DNA of 64,000 nucleotides from Nageia nagi (Eukaryota > Pinophyta). The notes under the pieces were generated by a model. That model worked only from the letters and a program-made list of their open reading frames with translations, ran no database searches and was not told the DNA's origin. This document shows, piece after piece, positions 35,901 to 47,975 of the stretch. The position numbers were made by a program, and so were the translations under genes. The stretch lies in the NCBI GenBank assembly GCA_050084985.1, contig JBITNC010000002.1:35402001-35466000 (forward strand), written 5' to 3'. Each line of letters starts with the position of its first letter. Position 1 is the first letter of the stretch.

Positions 35901-38900
35901 CTTGAGAGAACGTTAAGAAGTGTTCAAAATGCTTTATTAAAAGATGGGGTAAAAGTGGAAAGTCAGTATTGTATGATGCTGACACAAACATACATGTTAC
36001 TTTTAGGAGGAGCACTTTGTCAGTTTTTGGAATTCATAAGAAATGAAAGCAATATGGACAAAAATAGATTACCAGCAGTGGATGAAATGGATTGAAAAAT
36101 AAGGAAATGAAGGGAATACGTTATAATATATTTTAAGATTCTAAAAATGAAATTAATCCAGTGTTCACTGATACGGAACAAACTTATGTTATAGAAAATG
36201 CTTCCATATGTAGAAGGAGCATAATTAACAAATTCAGGTTTTGCTGTAACTGTTCATTAGTTTAGACAGGAAGATGGAAAAACATACAAAAGAACACTTA
36301 TGTCTATTTGGTATCCAAGGAGAAATTGGGGATGAAAGGCATGTGATGCTATATTATCCAAAGTATGATCATTTAAGAGGTTGAAGCACTCCTTTCGTAA
36401 GGAGGACCCACAAAATTTGCATACTTTGTTCAGTTTGCCATTAAAGCAAGTGGATGTGGACGATTAATATTATGGATATCTTGGATCATCAAAGAATGAA
36501 CAATGATAAGATTTAAGTCACTTCATGAGACTGTCATAAGTAAGTTGAGAGATATCAATTTTTGTATCTTTGATTATTATGGTATGTATTTAACTTGGAT
36601 GGTATGTGAAAGTAAGTTCTCTCCATTTCATTGTCATGTCTATAGAAATATTTTTATAAAACTTTCTGTTTTGCAATAGATTCTCTTATCAGGAGATACC
36701 CATTTTGGCCTTTTGCTCATTAGATTAGGTGGATTACAAATGTGATATCGATAAAGGTATAACAGACTAAATTGACCAACAATAAGTTTGGTTCGGTTAG
36801 ATTTCTTTATCCCAATGTCTTAGCACTAAGTTGTGTGTTCTGGGTGGATTATTTCTTAAAGGCCAAGGATAGCACTAAATTTCATTAATGTCCTCAGTTT
36901 TTCCTTTGACCAAGTCAATGTTTGTTCAAACCAACTATGCTTTGAGGTGGATCAAGATAATCCAAAAAAAGGCTTAGTATACCATCTTTTTATCCCTTAT
37001 ATATGGAGAACTAGGACCGGTTTTATCCCTAGATGTGCTTTCTATTAAATTTTTTAAGGTATTACTGCTTGTTTAGAGACATTGACAAGTCATTAGTTGC
37101 CTTTTACCTCTATCTTGACCAAAGGTGCTTAGCTTGTTACCTTAAGGAAGCATTCAAGTATAGATCCCAAATCTTGCAAGGATTTTCTATAACTAGCACA
37201 CATTGTCATATTCTTATAGGGGGTACTAGTATTTATTCGGTGCCTCATTGGCCAAGACAAATGTAAAAGAATGTGGGAGATTATGTCCTTCTTTGCAAGG
37301 AAACACTAGGGTCCATCATAGTTACGAGAAACTAGAAACGTGACCTGCAACGACAACGTCATGAGACACAGGAATAACAGGTTGCACATAAGAAACGTCT
37401 ATATATATATATATATATATCAAGATGAAAATTACATTTTACAAGATGAAAAATAATTATAATATATTTAAAATTATTAAAATAGTTTTAAAATTTATAA
37501 ATTGTTACTTCTATACAAAATAAAATAAATATTCTCTAAGTATATTATTACAATTATTTTTATAATAAATAAAATAAATAATTATTACTAGTCTAAGTAT
37601 TCTCGGACACAGCAAGATTAAAGCAGCCCTTTTAAATGTATGAGAAATGTTTCCCTTCAGCATCACTAGATATTCTGTTTATTCTTCTGGATTTATTGAA
37701 GATAACAACATTTCTGTTACTTGCATTCTAATATCAAGTAGAATTGACTGTTACATTTATAGAGTGTTGATGAAATATGTTGCACAAACCACGAGTGTTC
37801 TTTTATGTTGTATGTTCTAACTTACCTACTATTTATCTTTTGTTTTTGTGGTCCTCTTCAATGGTATGCTTGGTAACTAGTATGTTCCATTCAGTCCCAT
37901 TAAACTACTTTGGTTACTTGAGGACATCAATAAGATTTCTTTCTTTTCAATTAACCTATTATGATGCAACATAAATTGACACATTTGGATAAATTCTGTA
38001 TCACAACCCAACAATTTATTTGTTCTATCTATGTACAAATACAAAGTTCTTTCATAGTAATTGCATATTACATTTACTGAAAATGGGTTGTCTCATATTG
38101 AGCATTGTTTTGGTGCTTTTGAGCAGTAATAAGTAAATTCTTGAAATTCATATAAATGCGTGCATTATTTACTTTATTTTATAATAGGGTTGATCTTGAC
38201 TAGGATTGAAGTTGAATAAAAAGTTTTGACTAAAAACATTTTTGCTCCTGCAATTTGTCCAATCGTTCATTTTAAAAATTCCATTTATCACTTACAACTT
38301 GCACACCAATGATTGTTGTAGGCTACCAATTGGAAAAACACAGGTATCATGATTTTTTTTTACTTTTCCAAACTAAACCATGTGGTGGTGGTTTAACTTA
38401 GCAAACACAAAATTTTCATTTGGTTCTAGTTTACATAGGATAAATAATTTTGTTCTGATGGAGAATCAGATTCACTCTTTATCATGGAGGACAATGGGGT
38501 TATGACTTGACAATACATCCAAAACAACTGATACTAGCAACTAACGAGTACCATAAATTTACACAAAAAAGAAATGTATTGAATGACGAAATTTGATAAA
38601 TCTTAGAAATAACTTAATAAGTGTAGAAGAACAAAGAAAAATCAATATTTATGGGTGTTGATCATTAAAGAATTATCGACTCTAAAATAACATAAGATCA
38701 AGTTTTGTGTTCTGCACTTTGAGGACTTACGAATGACTTGTCATTGGTGAGTGTTGGTAGTATATGTCTGTTTAGGCTTCTGAATTTAGAGTGAATATAT
38801 GTTGACAAATGAGGAGGAACAATGACAAGTTATAGAACTGTTTGGTGTACAAATGAAAAAGAGCCTCAATATAGATTGAATACCAGAAAACCTGATTTTC

Positions 38901-41246
38901 ATTGGCATCAGGAATTTTGTTGGCAAAATGATTGACATATGTTTGAGTATAGAAATCTATAAACGATTTTTAAGAAGGAACAAGGGTCAAACCCAAATTT
39001 ACAGAGCAATGATTGTATCCTTAAAAGATTTCTCACTGTATAAATCTGTCAGTGATTGTATCCTTACATGGAAATATGCCTTCAAAGATTGAGAGACATA
39101 TTATAATCTGTTGTTGATGAATATATTAGTTTTTAGGGACTTCACAATCACTCATTCATTCCATTAACTTTGACAAAACTGTTAGTGGTTACCCATTCAG
39201 ACAGGATTTGTCTGAATTAATAAGTCTTCTTTATATGTTTCTTTATTGGTTCACTTGTGAGCATAAGTCCAATCAAGAGAACAAAGCAGACATCCTTTAA
39301 GATTAAAGTTGTACTTCATTGAATTGGTATTGTTCCCTGGATTACTAAATTCCGATGATCAAGATGGAATCAACTTTCAGTTTGATATGCTTGATTGAAG
39401 TACAGGGCTCAAGGCACACCACAGATGAAATTTAGTGGCTATTTTTCTGTAATATTCTGAGCTAGTGATGATATTCAAAATGTAGTTAGTTAATTTTTAG
39501 ACCAAATGCATCTCACCACTTCCTTTAATGCCAAAAGAAAAGAATTTGTTTATGGAATGACTTCCAAAGGATTCAGCTTGGTTTCCTTGCTTGGAGGGTT
39601 CATCTTGTTGCTAGGATCTCCTTATTCCATCTCTGTTACTAGTCACAGTCCAGATATATTTTGAATATCATATATAAGATATGTTGCATTTTGAATCACA
39701 AATATAGGATATACCATATTGTAATCTTTATGTTTCTTACATGCAAAAAATTTATTCCCATTCTGCTTCAGCCGTAGCCTCAAAAAGTAGAATAATGAAA
39801 AACCAAGGTATACAACATGTGGAGAAAATGCACAAGATATCACTTACATGGTGAAATGTTTACAAACCAAAATGAACAATGAGTTCCTTTTGGAAAGATT
39901 GGTTACTGACTTCAGATAGATGAATAGCATGGAGGATCATGACCGATGATTTAATTCTTTGTTACAGGGGAAATAATGTTATTAACAAGAAAGGAAATCC
40001 AGTACATGTTTTCTGGTTTGAATTAACACGAGGACTGTGTGATGAATACCCTGCAGAGATTATTTATTCATTCAAGATAAAAATATATAAAAGATTTTTA
40101 AAAAATGTCTCTGGGATATTCAAATTACAAGTATGTAGGATATAAACATTCAAATTATTAAACTTTCTAGGAATTGTTTCTGGCTTTCAATCTATGAGAT
40201 ACAATTAACATGCAAGAAAAATCACTAGTATTTGAAGATCTTCTTTGTTGGAATATGTAGGTATAAGATACATGCCTTTCCAATAGTTATGGCTTACCTT
40301 ATATAGATTATGTATTCATGTAGATTGCCTTTAATAATTTGTGGGGAATATTGTCCAATAAGAAGACCAAATTTGTTAAAGTGAATTGTTAGAATTCCTT
40401 AATAAAAAGCTCTTTTGGTTACACCTGAATTGATGTGATTTTAGAAAATTATTTTGCATTTATTTCATGCTGAAGTTGGAGCAATCCACATGCATATCAT
40501 ACATATTTAATAATTTTTTATTATGCATTTTATTTGGTTAAGACATGCCATGGTCATGCATAATCTCTAGCTTGCTTGTTTTTTGGAGTTAATGTTGTTG
40601 TCATACTTGTCTATAGGATGGGTTTGTATGTTCGAATTGTACTTTGTAATTAATATTAACATGCATAATTGTCCAGCTAAAAATGGTATAAAATTCTAAT
40701 TTAGATTTAATTGCTACATATTAGTGGAATAAGTATCAAATATTTGTTTTGTAGCTAAAATATAGCACTGACCTCTCATGTGAGAGAAATCTATGAACAT
40801 TATCTGTATTTTAGAATTTTTCTGGTCAAAGATCTGTGCACGCTAATATGTTGGTTTTTATATTGTTTGGGTTGCAGGTAAATAAGGAGAAGATATCTTT
40901 TACCCGCTTTGCAGTGCATGAGCTTGCAGCTTTTGTTCGTAATGCAGCAGGGCATTATGAAGCAATCAATCGCAATTGCAGGAATTATTACTTATCAGAC
41001 GAGTCCATTGCCCTTTTTATTGATAGCATACCTAATGGCAGACAATACATTATTGGGCAGATTGTGCACATTGAAAGAAATGTTGCTAGACATCTTGGAA
41101 ATGGAAGAGAGTTGCTGGCAAATTCAGTATCCAGTTCGGGCACCTCAAGGTCTCGTTACAATCCATATGGACTTCCTATAGGTACTGAGTACTTCGTTGT
41201 GACTGTTGCTGTGGTTCCTGATACTCTTCCTAGATCACAAACTTAA
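26027..41246 (+). CDS. ATG11: ATG11, autophagy-related protein 11, five coding exons
   Basis: Scaffold of selective autophagy; in plants ATG11 binds ATG13/ATG101 and helps activate the ATG1 kinase complex and deliver vesicles to the vacuole. Exons 26027-26976, 28962-30666, 31548-31771, 31994-32186 and 40878-41246 join in frame to 1146 residues, close to the length of angiosperm ATG11. A ubiquitin-like fold (residues about 15-95) is followed by the ATG17-like region (HPLDDVADPAVKAL, YERQFRYHFLKGRAIY), SSLRPHDAVSALGPMYEVHD, GPAYRACLAEVVRRKA, a long coiled coil (KRIQELEQRLSD), and the ATG11 C-terminal domain (NKEKISFTRFAVHELAAFV, GHYEAINRNCRNYYLS, YIIGQIVHIERNV). All introns are GT-AG. No stop or frameshift is seen. 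The gene probably works. Confidence 0.95.
26977..28961 (+). other. ATG11: ATG11 intron 1 (1985 bp)
   Basis: GTATGT...TTTTGCAG. More than half of it is a solo LTR (27676-28731). Confidence 0.88.
27676..28731 (-). mobile_element. Solo LTR, 1056 bp, in ATG11 intron 1
   Basis: Both ends carry inverted TGTAAY (plus strand TGTAACA...CATTACA), and ATGTG flanks both sides (27671-27675 and 28732-28736), a perfect 5 bp duplication. Read on the minus strand, a TATA-like ATTATAAAAGGGAAAGAG lies about 200 bp inside, so minus orientation is preferred. There is no internal domain, as expected after LTR-LTR recombination. The family is not identified. Confidence 0.78.
28962..30666 (+). CDS. ATG11: ATG11 exon 2
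   Basis: 1705 nt. The first base completes a codon begun in exon 1, giving KDVNTIKKLVENCLSRQ. It ends LLDESQ before GTAATG at 30667 and carries the most conserved central blocks and the start of the coiled coil. Confidence 0.93.
31548..31771 (+). CDS. ATG11: ATG11 exon 3
   Basis: 224 nt after CAAACAG. It reads MNCAHLENLLHEARGEAQTN and on to SLRSLALSLG, closely matching the family. The donor is GTAATG at 31772. Confidence 0.92.
31994..32186 (+). CDS. ATG11: ATG11 exon 4
   Basis: 193 nt after GAGACAG. It reads SVNESGDDGSAELRACIRLL and ends LVKTLYAKHKMERQ before GTGAGT at 32187. It completes the split codon left by exon 3. Confidence 0.92.
32187..40877 (+). other. ATG11: ATG11 intron 4, 8691 bp
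   Basis: GTGAGT...GTTGCAG. No complete gene or element is recognised in it. It holds a local direct duplication (about 32783-32855 and 33079-33150), an (AT)n run at 37401-37420, and a short tract near 36274-36383 that weakly resembles the cysteine-rich end of a non-LTR reverse transcriptase. The remainder is AT-rich and unassigned. Confidence 0.85.
40878..41246 (+). CDS. ATG11: ATG11 exon 5 (ATG11 C-terminal domain)
   Basis: 369 nt, beginning VNKEKISFTRFAVHELAAFV and ending at TAA 41244-41246. It contains almost the whole conserved C-terminal domain, including YYLSDESIALF and YIIGQIVHIERNVARHLG, and ends PYGLPIGTEYFVVTVAVVPD plus a short tail. Confidence 0.94.
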   Translation, partial: VNKEKISFTRFAVHELAAFVRNAAGHYEAINRNCRNYYLSDESIALFIDSIPNGRQYIIGQIVHIERNVARHLGNGRELLANSVSSSGTSRSRYNPYGLPIGTEYFVVTVAVVPDTLPRSQT

Positions 41247-43989
41247 TGATTTCCAGACTTGCTGGAAATTTATGCAGAATGCTCTTCCTCTTTTTTTCTG
41301 TACAGGTTTCTTTTAATAACATTTCTTTATTTGTCTAGATTGACTTTTATGAATGTATCAAATCTGTACATAAACATATCATTATAATTCATGATTGGTT
41401 TCATTCTTATTACTTTCTCTTGTCGATGGTTCAAGTATTTTGAGAAAAAATGTTTGTTTACTATAACATCAGTTTTATCATGGATCAGATAATGAAAGAC
41501 ATGGATATAACTTGGTTGACAATTTTTAAATTTTATGGGGTTCAACTTGTGTGTTTTGATAATAATATCTCTTTTAAACTGCAGGATAGATAAGAAATGT
41601 AGAAAAAGCTGAGGAATTGCAATAACATTAACTCATCTATTTATCAGTTCCACGTGAGAAGTACACCCATGGTTTGTTGGTTTAGCAGATCAGCAACCTT
41701 TCTTTAGCGTGATGTTATTTAGGGGTACAGGTAATATAACAGGGAATTTGAAAGAGAACATCTTTCTTTATATATGCAAGTATATTTGTTTTCATATGTG
41801 TCATGCATGAAACTATTGATGCCAGTTTTAACTTGTGTATTAGTTCTGATTAGCTGCGTGAATTATTGTTCTTAAATAAGTTTGTGATCCATGAATGACT
41901 GGCAAATGATTTCCAATGTGATAGCCATGTGTTCTAATCTGTGAGAAAGAGCAAAGCCTGACTTCTGATTGCAAGCTAAAACAATTCAAACCAGAGTATT
42001 TTATTTAGCTTATTCTGATTCTGAGTGAATTGTGGACATTTGTTTCAAGCATTTTGTCCCAATCTTTTACAAGTCAACTATTCTTAATTTTGAGATCCAA
42101 ATCTAAGTGAGGAAAGGGTAGAGATCCAAATCTTGTCCTTTGCACAGAACTTGAGTAGATAGTTTTAAATATATAGGCTGAGAAAACTACTCCACCTTCC
42201 CTTCAAAAATCAACTAGAAACTTAATTATTTTTTCTAGTAAAATGAAGAAATTTGAAATCTATCCTAGACCAGCCACTAATTTGATTACTCTACATTTGG
42301 GAGGGTTTATTTATAAAACAAAGAATTGGTAAAGTAGTAAAAACCTTGGAAGTGTTGTAGATTTGAAGTTCAAAAATAATCTGAAAACATTCTACTAGTT
42401 GGTCAAGTAACATGACCATGTTATAAAGTTTATTCCTGCTGCTATTCTAATCGGGGTTATATGGATTTAAAAGGGAAGAGAGAGGATTATAACAGGAGTT
42501 GAAAGGTAAGAGAGATGATTGTAAGGGAAGCTGAGCATTAGTTGACCAAGTTACATGACCATGTTATAAAGGTCATTCCTCTGCTATTTTAATCAGGATA
42601 TTGGAGTGTGAAGACACGCACCTTGAAGGTCCTATGTTCCATTTCCACCTCCTAAATTAATGATATTTAAGTACTCTTGATAGTTCCTACTATCCAATAG
42701 GGTTAAAGAACATTAAATGTTGACTTTACCTATATGGATTTACTATAATTTATTTAGCAGATTTGCTTGATAAGCATATTGCACAACTACTAATTTAATC
42801 AGTTCTTTATAATTTCTTTTTGAAAGCAAACTTGGCTGCTTTCACTTGATCATGTTTATTTGATCCTGGTGTCATCTCAGTGCCCAAGTCAAGTAATTTC
42901 AAGGTAGTAAAAATAAGGAGACTTTCATCCATCTTGTGTGGGTTCTAAAGCAATAATTGAAAATACAAGGAATGCATTTATTGTGGTAAAGTTGGCTCAA
43001 CAAAGGAAAACTTTGGCAGAAAGACACGTGTAAAGCAAGTAAGATTGATAATGTATAAATTGGTCTGTGTATTAGAGTTTAAGAAGGAGCTTGCAATTGA
43101 AGAGATTTCTGGTAAGATATGGAAAAGTGGTAAGGTAAACTTTTATACTCTAAAAATTGAATGCAAAAGTATTGACTATTGAGGAATGTTTTAAATTTGA
43201 GCATGTTAGGATCCAAAGAGGTTGATATTTGCTTGCAACTTTTGGAAAAACAGTGTGCATATAGGGGTAGTTTTGTTAATGGATCAACACACTGAGAAGA
43301 CAAAATAGATGGGGATTTTCGCAGTCTGATTATCAATGAACTTTGTGTTTGAGGTGGAATTAGCGCAAGTTGAATTGAATGTGAGAATAAGCTAAAGAAT
43401 GTCATAAACTTGCCCTTTCCAATCTTCATATTGGGAAAAGTTTAACAAATGTGAATAGTTTATTATTTATATTCAAGGTGAATCAGTGTAATTTCTGAAG
43501 TAGATAAATTGATTGAGTTTGGTGGTAGAAGAGAATTTGGCCTGAGAAGTTCAAAATAAAAAGGTTAGAGGGGTTTAGTATTTGTTGTATAGTTTTAGAG
43601 AATCTTCTTTTCATACAGGAGTAGACAATATAAAATGTACGAGTAGAGTACATAAAATGTACATGAGTAGACTATATAAAATGTCCATGATGAGCATTTT
43701 TAAATTGAAAGAAAAACATCAGGTCCATGAAAATAAAAGTGTTGTTCCTTGTTCAAACCCATTCATAATGTCATTGTGACGAGACATCAACTGATAATAG
43801 ACGAGAAAATGATCGTTGAAGGCAAAGTATAGATGATTGTTTGTTAAATGGTGTAAAATTTATGGGTGGAGGAAGAAAATGATAATTGATGAAGTGTGGA
43901 ATATTTTATAGTAAAGAACTCAAGAAATAACTTACTATTATCAAACAAGAAAGTTGTTTTAGAAACAAATTTTTTTGGACAATAACAAA
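41247..43989. other. ATG11 3' flank, no gene seen
   Basis: The first few hundred bases are presumably 3' UTR. A roughly 60 bp segment (CATGACCATGTTATAAAG core) occurs twice, near 42400 and 42540. Otherwise it is AT-rich with no recognised domain or element. Confidence 0.4.
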
Positions 43990-44716
43990 TTCTTGGACCT
44001 AATATTTTCTTCTTATTTGGTTAATTCAAAAGCCTTTTGAAGCATTTTAGGTGCCAACATGTTTATGATAGTACAAATATCATGGTCTAAACTGCCAACA
44101 AACTTGTGTGACTTTTTCTTTGAACTGTTTACAGTTTTGAGCATATATTTCAGTAATCTGACAAAAGCACAATGATATTCATCCCTTGTTTGGCCTCTTT
44201 GGTGGATCAAATGTTTCTAATAGAAATTTCTCATATGCATACCTCCTAAATACTTTCTCAAAATCCTCCCAATGCACATCCTTGGCTTCAACTTCCTTTT
44301 CAACAAGTAAACATTCTCACCATTCTAATGTTGAATCCCTCTGTAGGAAAATTATCTATATGGTTTTATGGTTTGTGGTGTAACTTCTAGTATCTTAACC
44401 ATGCCTCGACAATATCACCATCACTATCACCAGTAAACTCAATTGTAGGTATATTCTCAAGGTCTTTGCTAATGTCATCATTCACCGCAGGTTCTTTCTA
44501 CCTATTTATCAAGACTTTTGACTCTTCTATTTGTTTCTTAATCAATTCATCTTGTTGAGTGGACTTCTGTTATAATTTCTAGATTATGGTTGCTAAATTA
44601 GGATTAATTCCTATTTAGGCATAATCAAGATTGTCTCCTTACGTGCCAAACATACCATGTGTGTTATGGGCGTGTTCAAAATTGCTCATGTTATGCTGAA
44701 CACGTCTCTGGGGTGC
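43990..44716 (-). pseudogene. Gypsy gag relic, minus strand
   Basis: On the minus strand, from MAPQRRVQHN at about 44714, a broken gag can be followed to HKFVGSLDHDICTIINMLAP and LQKAFELTK at about 44015. This resembles the end of the gag domain of plant chromovirus-type Gypsy elements. Frameshifts and stops are frequent. A degenerate primer-binding-like sequence (AACCAATGCTATCAAATTTG, minus strand) lies near 44981-45000, consistent with a 5' LTR just beyond. Confidence 0.55.
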
Positions 44717-45967
44717 CATCTTCCTAAGCACAAGATAAATTAGGTTAGGTTTTTGGTCAAGTTTTCTTTTCACTGACAAGTAAAGCCTAAAACTTGTCTC
44801 TCCAACTCTAAGGATCTTCTCTTATACAATCAAAGATATAATACTACTTTAACACCCATTCCATAATAATTGAGAGGTGAGTAAAATATTTTTTCTAAAA
44901 GTCTAAACCAAGTAATTAAAAGCAATCATTTTTTAATGAGTTGGAAGCCACCTATGAACTTTGTAAATTGTAAGTCACAAATTTGATAGCATTGGTTCCA
45001 AGCTAAGTCATTCATAAGTCTAGAACTCTTCTTGACTGTTTACCATTTCTTGTTATTTAATATAACTCATTAAATAACCTCACACAAATTGCCTTTATAT
45101 GTTCTTCTAAGGTTTATTTCATGTAACTTGCTAACAACCTTTTCTCAAACATAGTGATTTCTTGATAGCATCATATACATAGTGTTATATTTTCGACCAT
45201 CATCATATCACACTAATTTAAATACTCCAAGGTCCATTCAAATCCAAATGAGGATTTCTTGATTATCTTGACATAAACTTGCTTCGATAATCCATAGCCT
45301 CGAGACGAATTATCATGCCTTAGTTGTTCTTGCTAAGTTTCAACTTAAGTTTAACTATTCCAACAAATAAAAACCCACTATGATTTATGAATAAATCATT
45401 CCCTCTTAAGAGATATTATACTAACTCTTTTCTTATATTCATTAATTCTCGTCTCAACCTCAACTAGTTGCCCAAGCTTGACACTTTTAGGTGAGGGAGT
45501 TAGGTCCTAAATATCTCATTGCATTGCATGATAAATACAATAAACATAACTTCATTTAGAAAATAACAATATTGCATATATAAATAAATTATGCATGATC
45601 ATTTAATTAAACTCATCCATTTAATATCACTTTATTAAATAAGAAAAAAGTTTACTCAAAGAAATATCTCTTAAATACATAATCCTTTGTATATACAATC
45701 ACCCACAAGATGGTGTAAACAAATCTTTTACAAGCCTATGAAGACATAACATAATATAATCTAATTTTCATAATTTTTTACAATGCAACAACGAAAGCTC
45801 AATCACCTTTAAGTTGAAAACACGATAGCTCAAGAATGGATTTGGATCAAAACAACGTTTCCTTTCCTAGAATGCATCTACATACTTTTTGAAAGGAAAT
45901 AATATTGAATATTATAATTCAAATTCTAGGGAAAACTAAAGTAAAAAATTGAACCTAGAAAAAATAT
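44717..45967. other. Unassigned AT-rich sequence, possibly Gypsy leader and LTR
   Basis: No coding content. By position it should contain the leader and 5' LTR of the minus-strand gag relic, but no paired LTR or target duplication was found. Confidence 0.35.
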
Positions 45968-46200
45968 AGATGACAATGAAGTAGAATCTAGAACTTTGAT
46001 TATACATAGATAAGAATGAAGTAGAATGCAAAACTATGACTATACACAAGACAATAATGACATAGAATGCAAAATTATGATTTTACACAGATAAGAACAA
46101 AGTAAAATATAGAACTATGATTATACATAGACAAGAGTGAAGCAAAATGCAAAATTGTGAATATACACAGACAAGAATGAGGCATAATATACTAAAATAT
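45968..46200. repeat. Tandem array, about 40 bp period, 5.8 copies
   Basis: Units start at 45968, 46008, 46049, 46089, 46129 and 46169. The consensus is about AGA(T/C)AAGAATGAAGTAGAAT followed by GCAAAACTATGATTATACAC. Copies differ by several bases each, so the array is old. Confidence 0.85.
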
Positions 46201-46639
46201 AATTTTCAAAGGTGAAAATGAAGTACTTACAATAATCAAAATTGCAAACTTTATACATCTTAGAGAACTTAGTACGATTTATAAATTATCTAAGAATCAT
46301 CAAAAAAGGATTTGTATATCAAAAGATACAATCTCTCAGAGTAGGCTACTCAAAATTTTTGTAAAATCTATATTGTATAATACAAGAAAACTCATTGGAT
46401 GGGAAAACGGATTTTTCACCTTGAATTTGTATTACGTACCTTGATAACTTGTTACAATGCAATACACTAGATATTAGTCTATATAATAATAAAGAAATTG
46501 AAGAATCTAAGTTGTTACATGAAAAGTAACAATCTACAACAATTACAAGATAAAATATTCCTACACTTACAAACTGAAATATCTTACAGTTATAAAATTA
46601 GGGATAAATTCATTTTTCTGACATGGAAATGCCACATGG
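46201..46639. other. Probable 3' LTR side of the minus-strand Copia relic, unassigned
   Basis: It lies directly downstream, in minus-strand sense, of a Copia RNase H, so LTR and polypurine tract are expected. No unambiguous edges were found. Confidence 0.3.
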
Positions 46640-47815
46640 TTAACATCATGGGTGTTGCAATATATCATTTCAACCTATTTCTTTTCCAACATATCATGAA
46701 TAAAGTGATATTTCATGTCAAAATGCTTAAACCTTATATGATGGACAAGATTCTTTTCCAACTAAATGACACTCGTGTTGTCACAAAAACTGACAATGTG
46801 ATTGCTTTGTTTCTCTCCTATCTCCTCCAACACTTTCATGAGCCATAAAGTTTGAGTAGCAATTGTTATAACTGCAATATCTTAGCTATAGTAGAAGATA
46901 GAGCTGTTGATCCTTGTTTCCTCAAATTCCAAGTAATCAGTCTAGATCCAAGAGAAACATATTTTCTAGATGTGGACTTTCAGTTATCCAAAGTGTTGCC
47001 CCAATTTGAATCATTGAAGCTAGCTAATTACATCTATTTACTAGGAAGATAATGTATGCCAAATTCAATAGTTACTTTAGCATACCTCAGAATTCTCTTA
47101 ACAACCTTCAAATGTAAAGAAGATGGCTCACTCATATATCTATATACAAGTGAGATAACATGTGCAATATCTAGTATAGTATTTGTGAGAAACATCAAGC
47201 TCCCCACATTGCTCTTATAATTTATTACATTAACCTTTTTAACCCGGAATCTTTACATAACAACTCACCATGTGTAATGGGAGTATTGACTTGTTTGCAA
47301 TTGTCCATATCATACTTCTTCAACATATCCTTTGCATACTTGGTTTGATAAATAAATATTTTATCATTAATTTGGTGCATATGCATGCCAAGAAAATAGT
47401 GCATCAATCCTAAATCCCTCATTTCAAACTCACTTATCATGGAAACTTTAAACCTATCATTCAAATTGGAACTAGTATCTATATAAATAAAGTTATCAAT
47501 ATACAAATAAACAAACAAAACATTATCACCTTCTTTCTTGAAGTATATAGTAGGTTCACTTTTGCTTCTCTTGAAGCCACTCTACTGAAAGTATCCAACA
47601 ATTGTGGTGTACCAAGCTCTTGTTGCTTGATTAAGGCCATAAAAATCCTTTTTCAACTTATACTTGTGATTTTCTTCACCTTTTACCTCAAAACCTTGAG
47701 ATTGTTGTACATATACATCCTCATCTAAGTAACCATTCAAAACGCACTTTTAACATCCATGTGATGTACAGTCCAAGTCTTTTGAGCAGCCAAAGTATAC
47801 TTTCCGGGTATTTTC
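46640..47815 (-). pseudogene. Copia pol, 3' half (RT end and RNase H), left of the plastid insert
   Basis: On the minus strand from 47815: LAAQKTWTVHHMDVKSAF, GLNQATRAWY, the RT active-site block VYLYIDNFIYIDT (YVDD has become YIDN), DLGLMHYFLGMHMHQINDKI, then LRYAKVTIEFGIHYLPSK, SNWGNTLDN and KHFDMKYHFIHDMLEKK (RNase H). Numerous stops occur, many at Q or W positions, with some frame changes. The reading stops abruptly at 47815 where plastid sequence begins. The 5' half continues at 58862, 11 kb away. Confidence 0.85.
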
Positions 47816-47975
47816 TATCTATTCCTATTCAGGAATAGTGAATTCGAAATGTGTGTATATTTACGATCGGAAAATAGATTTCTTTTTTTTATGGTATTGC
47901 GCACCGGAAAATCATTTTGTTCATGGGATCATTTCCATATGGGGAATGAAGGAAATTTTTAATCTCTAATTGACT

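Noticed and set aside
37401-37420. (AT)n run as a possible regulatory element
   Set aside because: A simple microsatellite inside an intron; nothing else supports a role.
43079-43429. 116-codon minus-strand open frame
   Set aside because: No recognisable domain, AT-rich surroundings and no neighbouring element part; probably chance.
46498-46848. 116-codon open frame on the plus strand
   Set aside because: It is the antisense of the minus-strand Copia RNase H.
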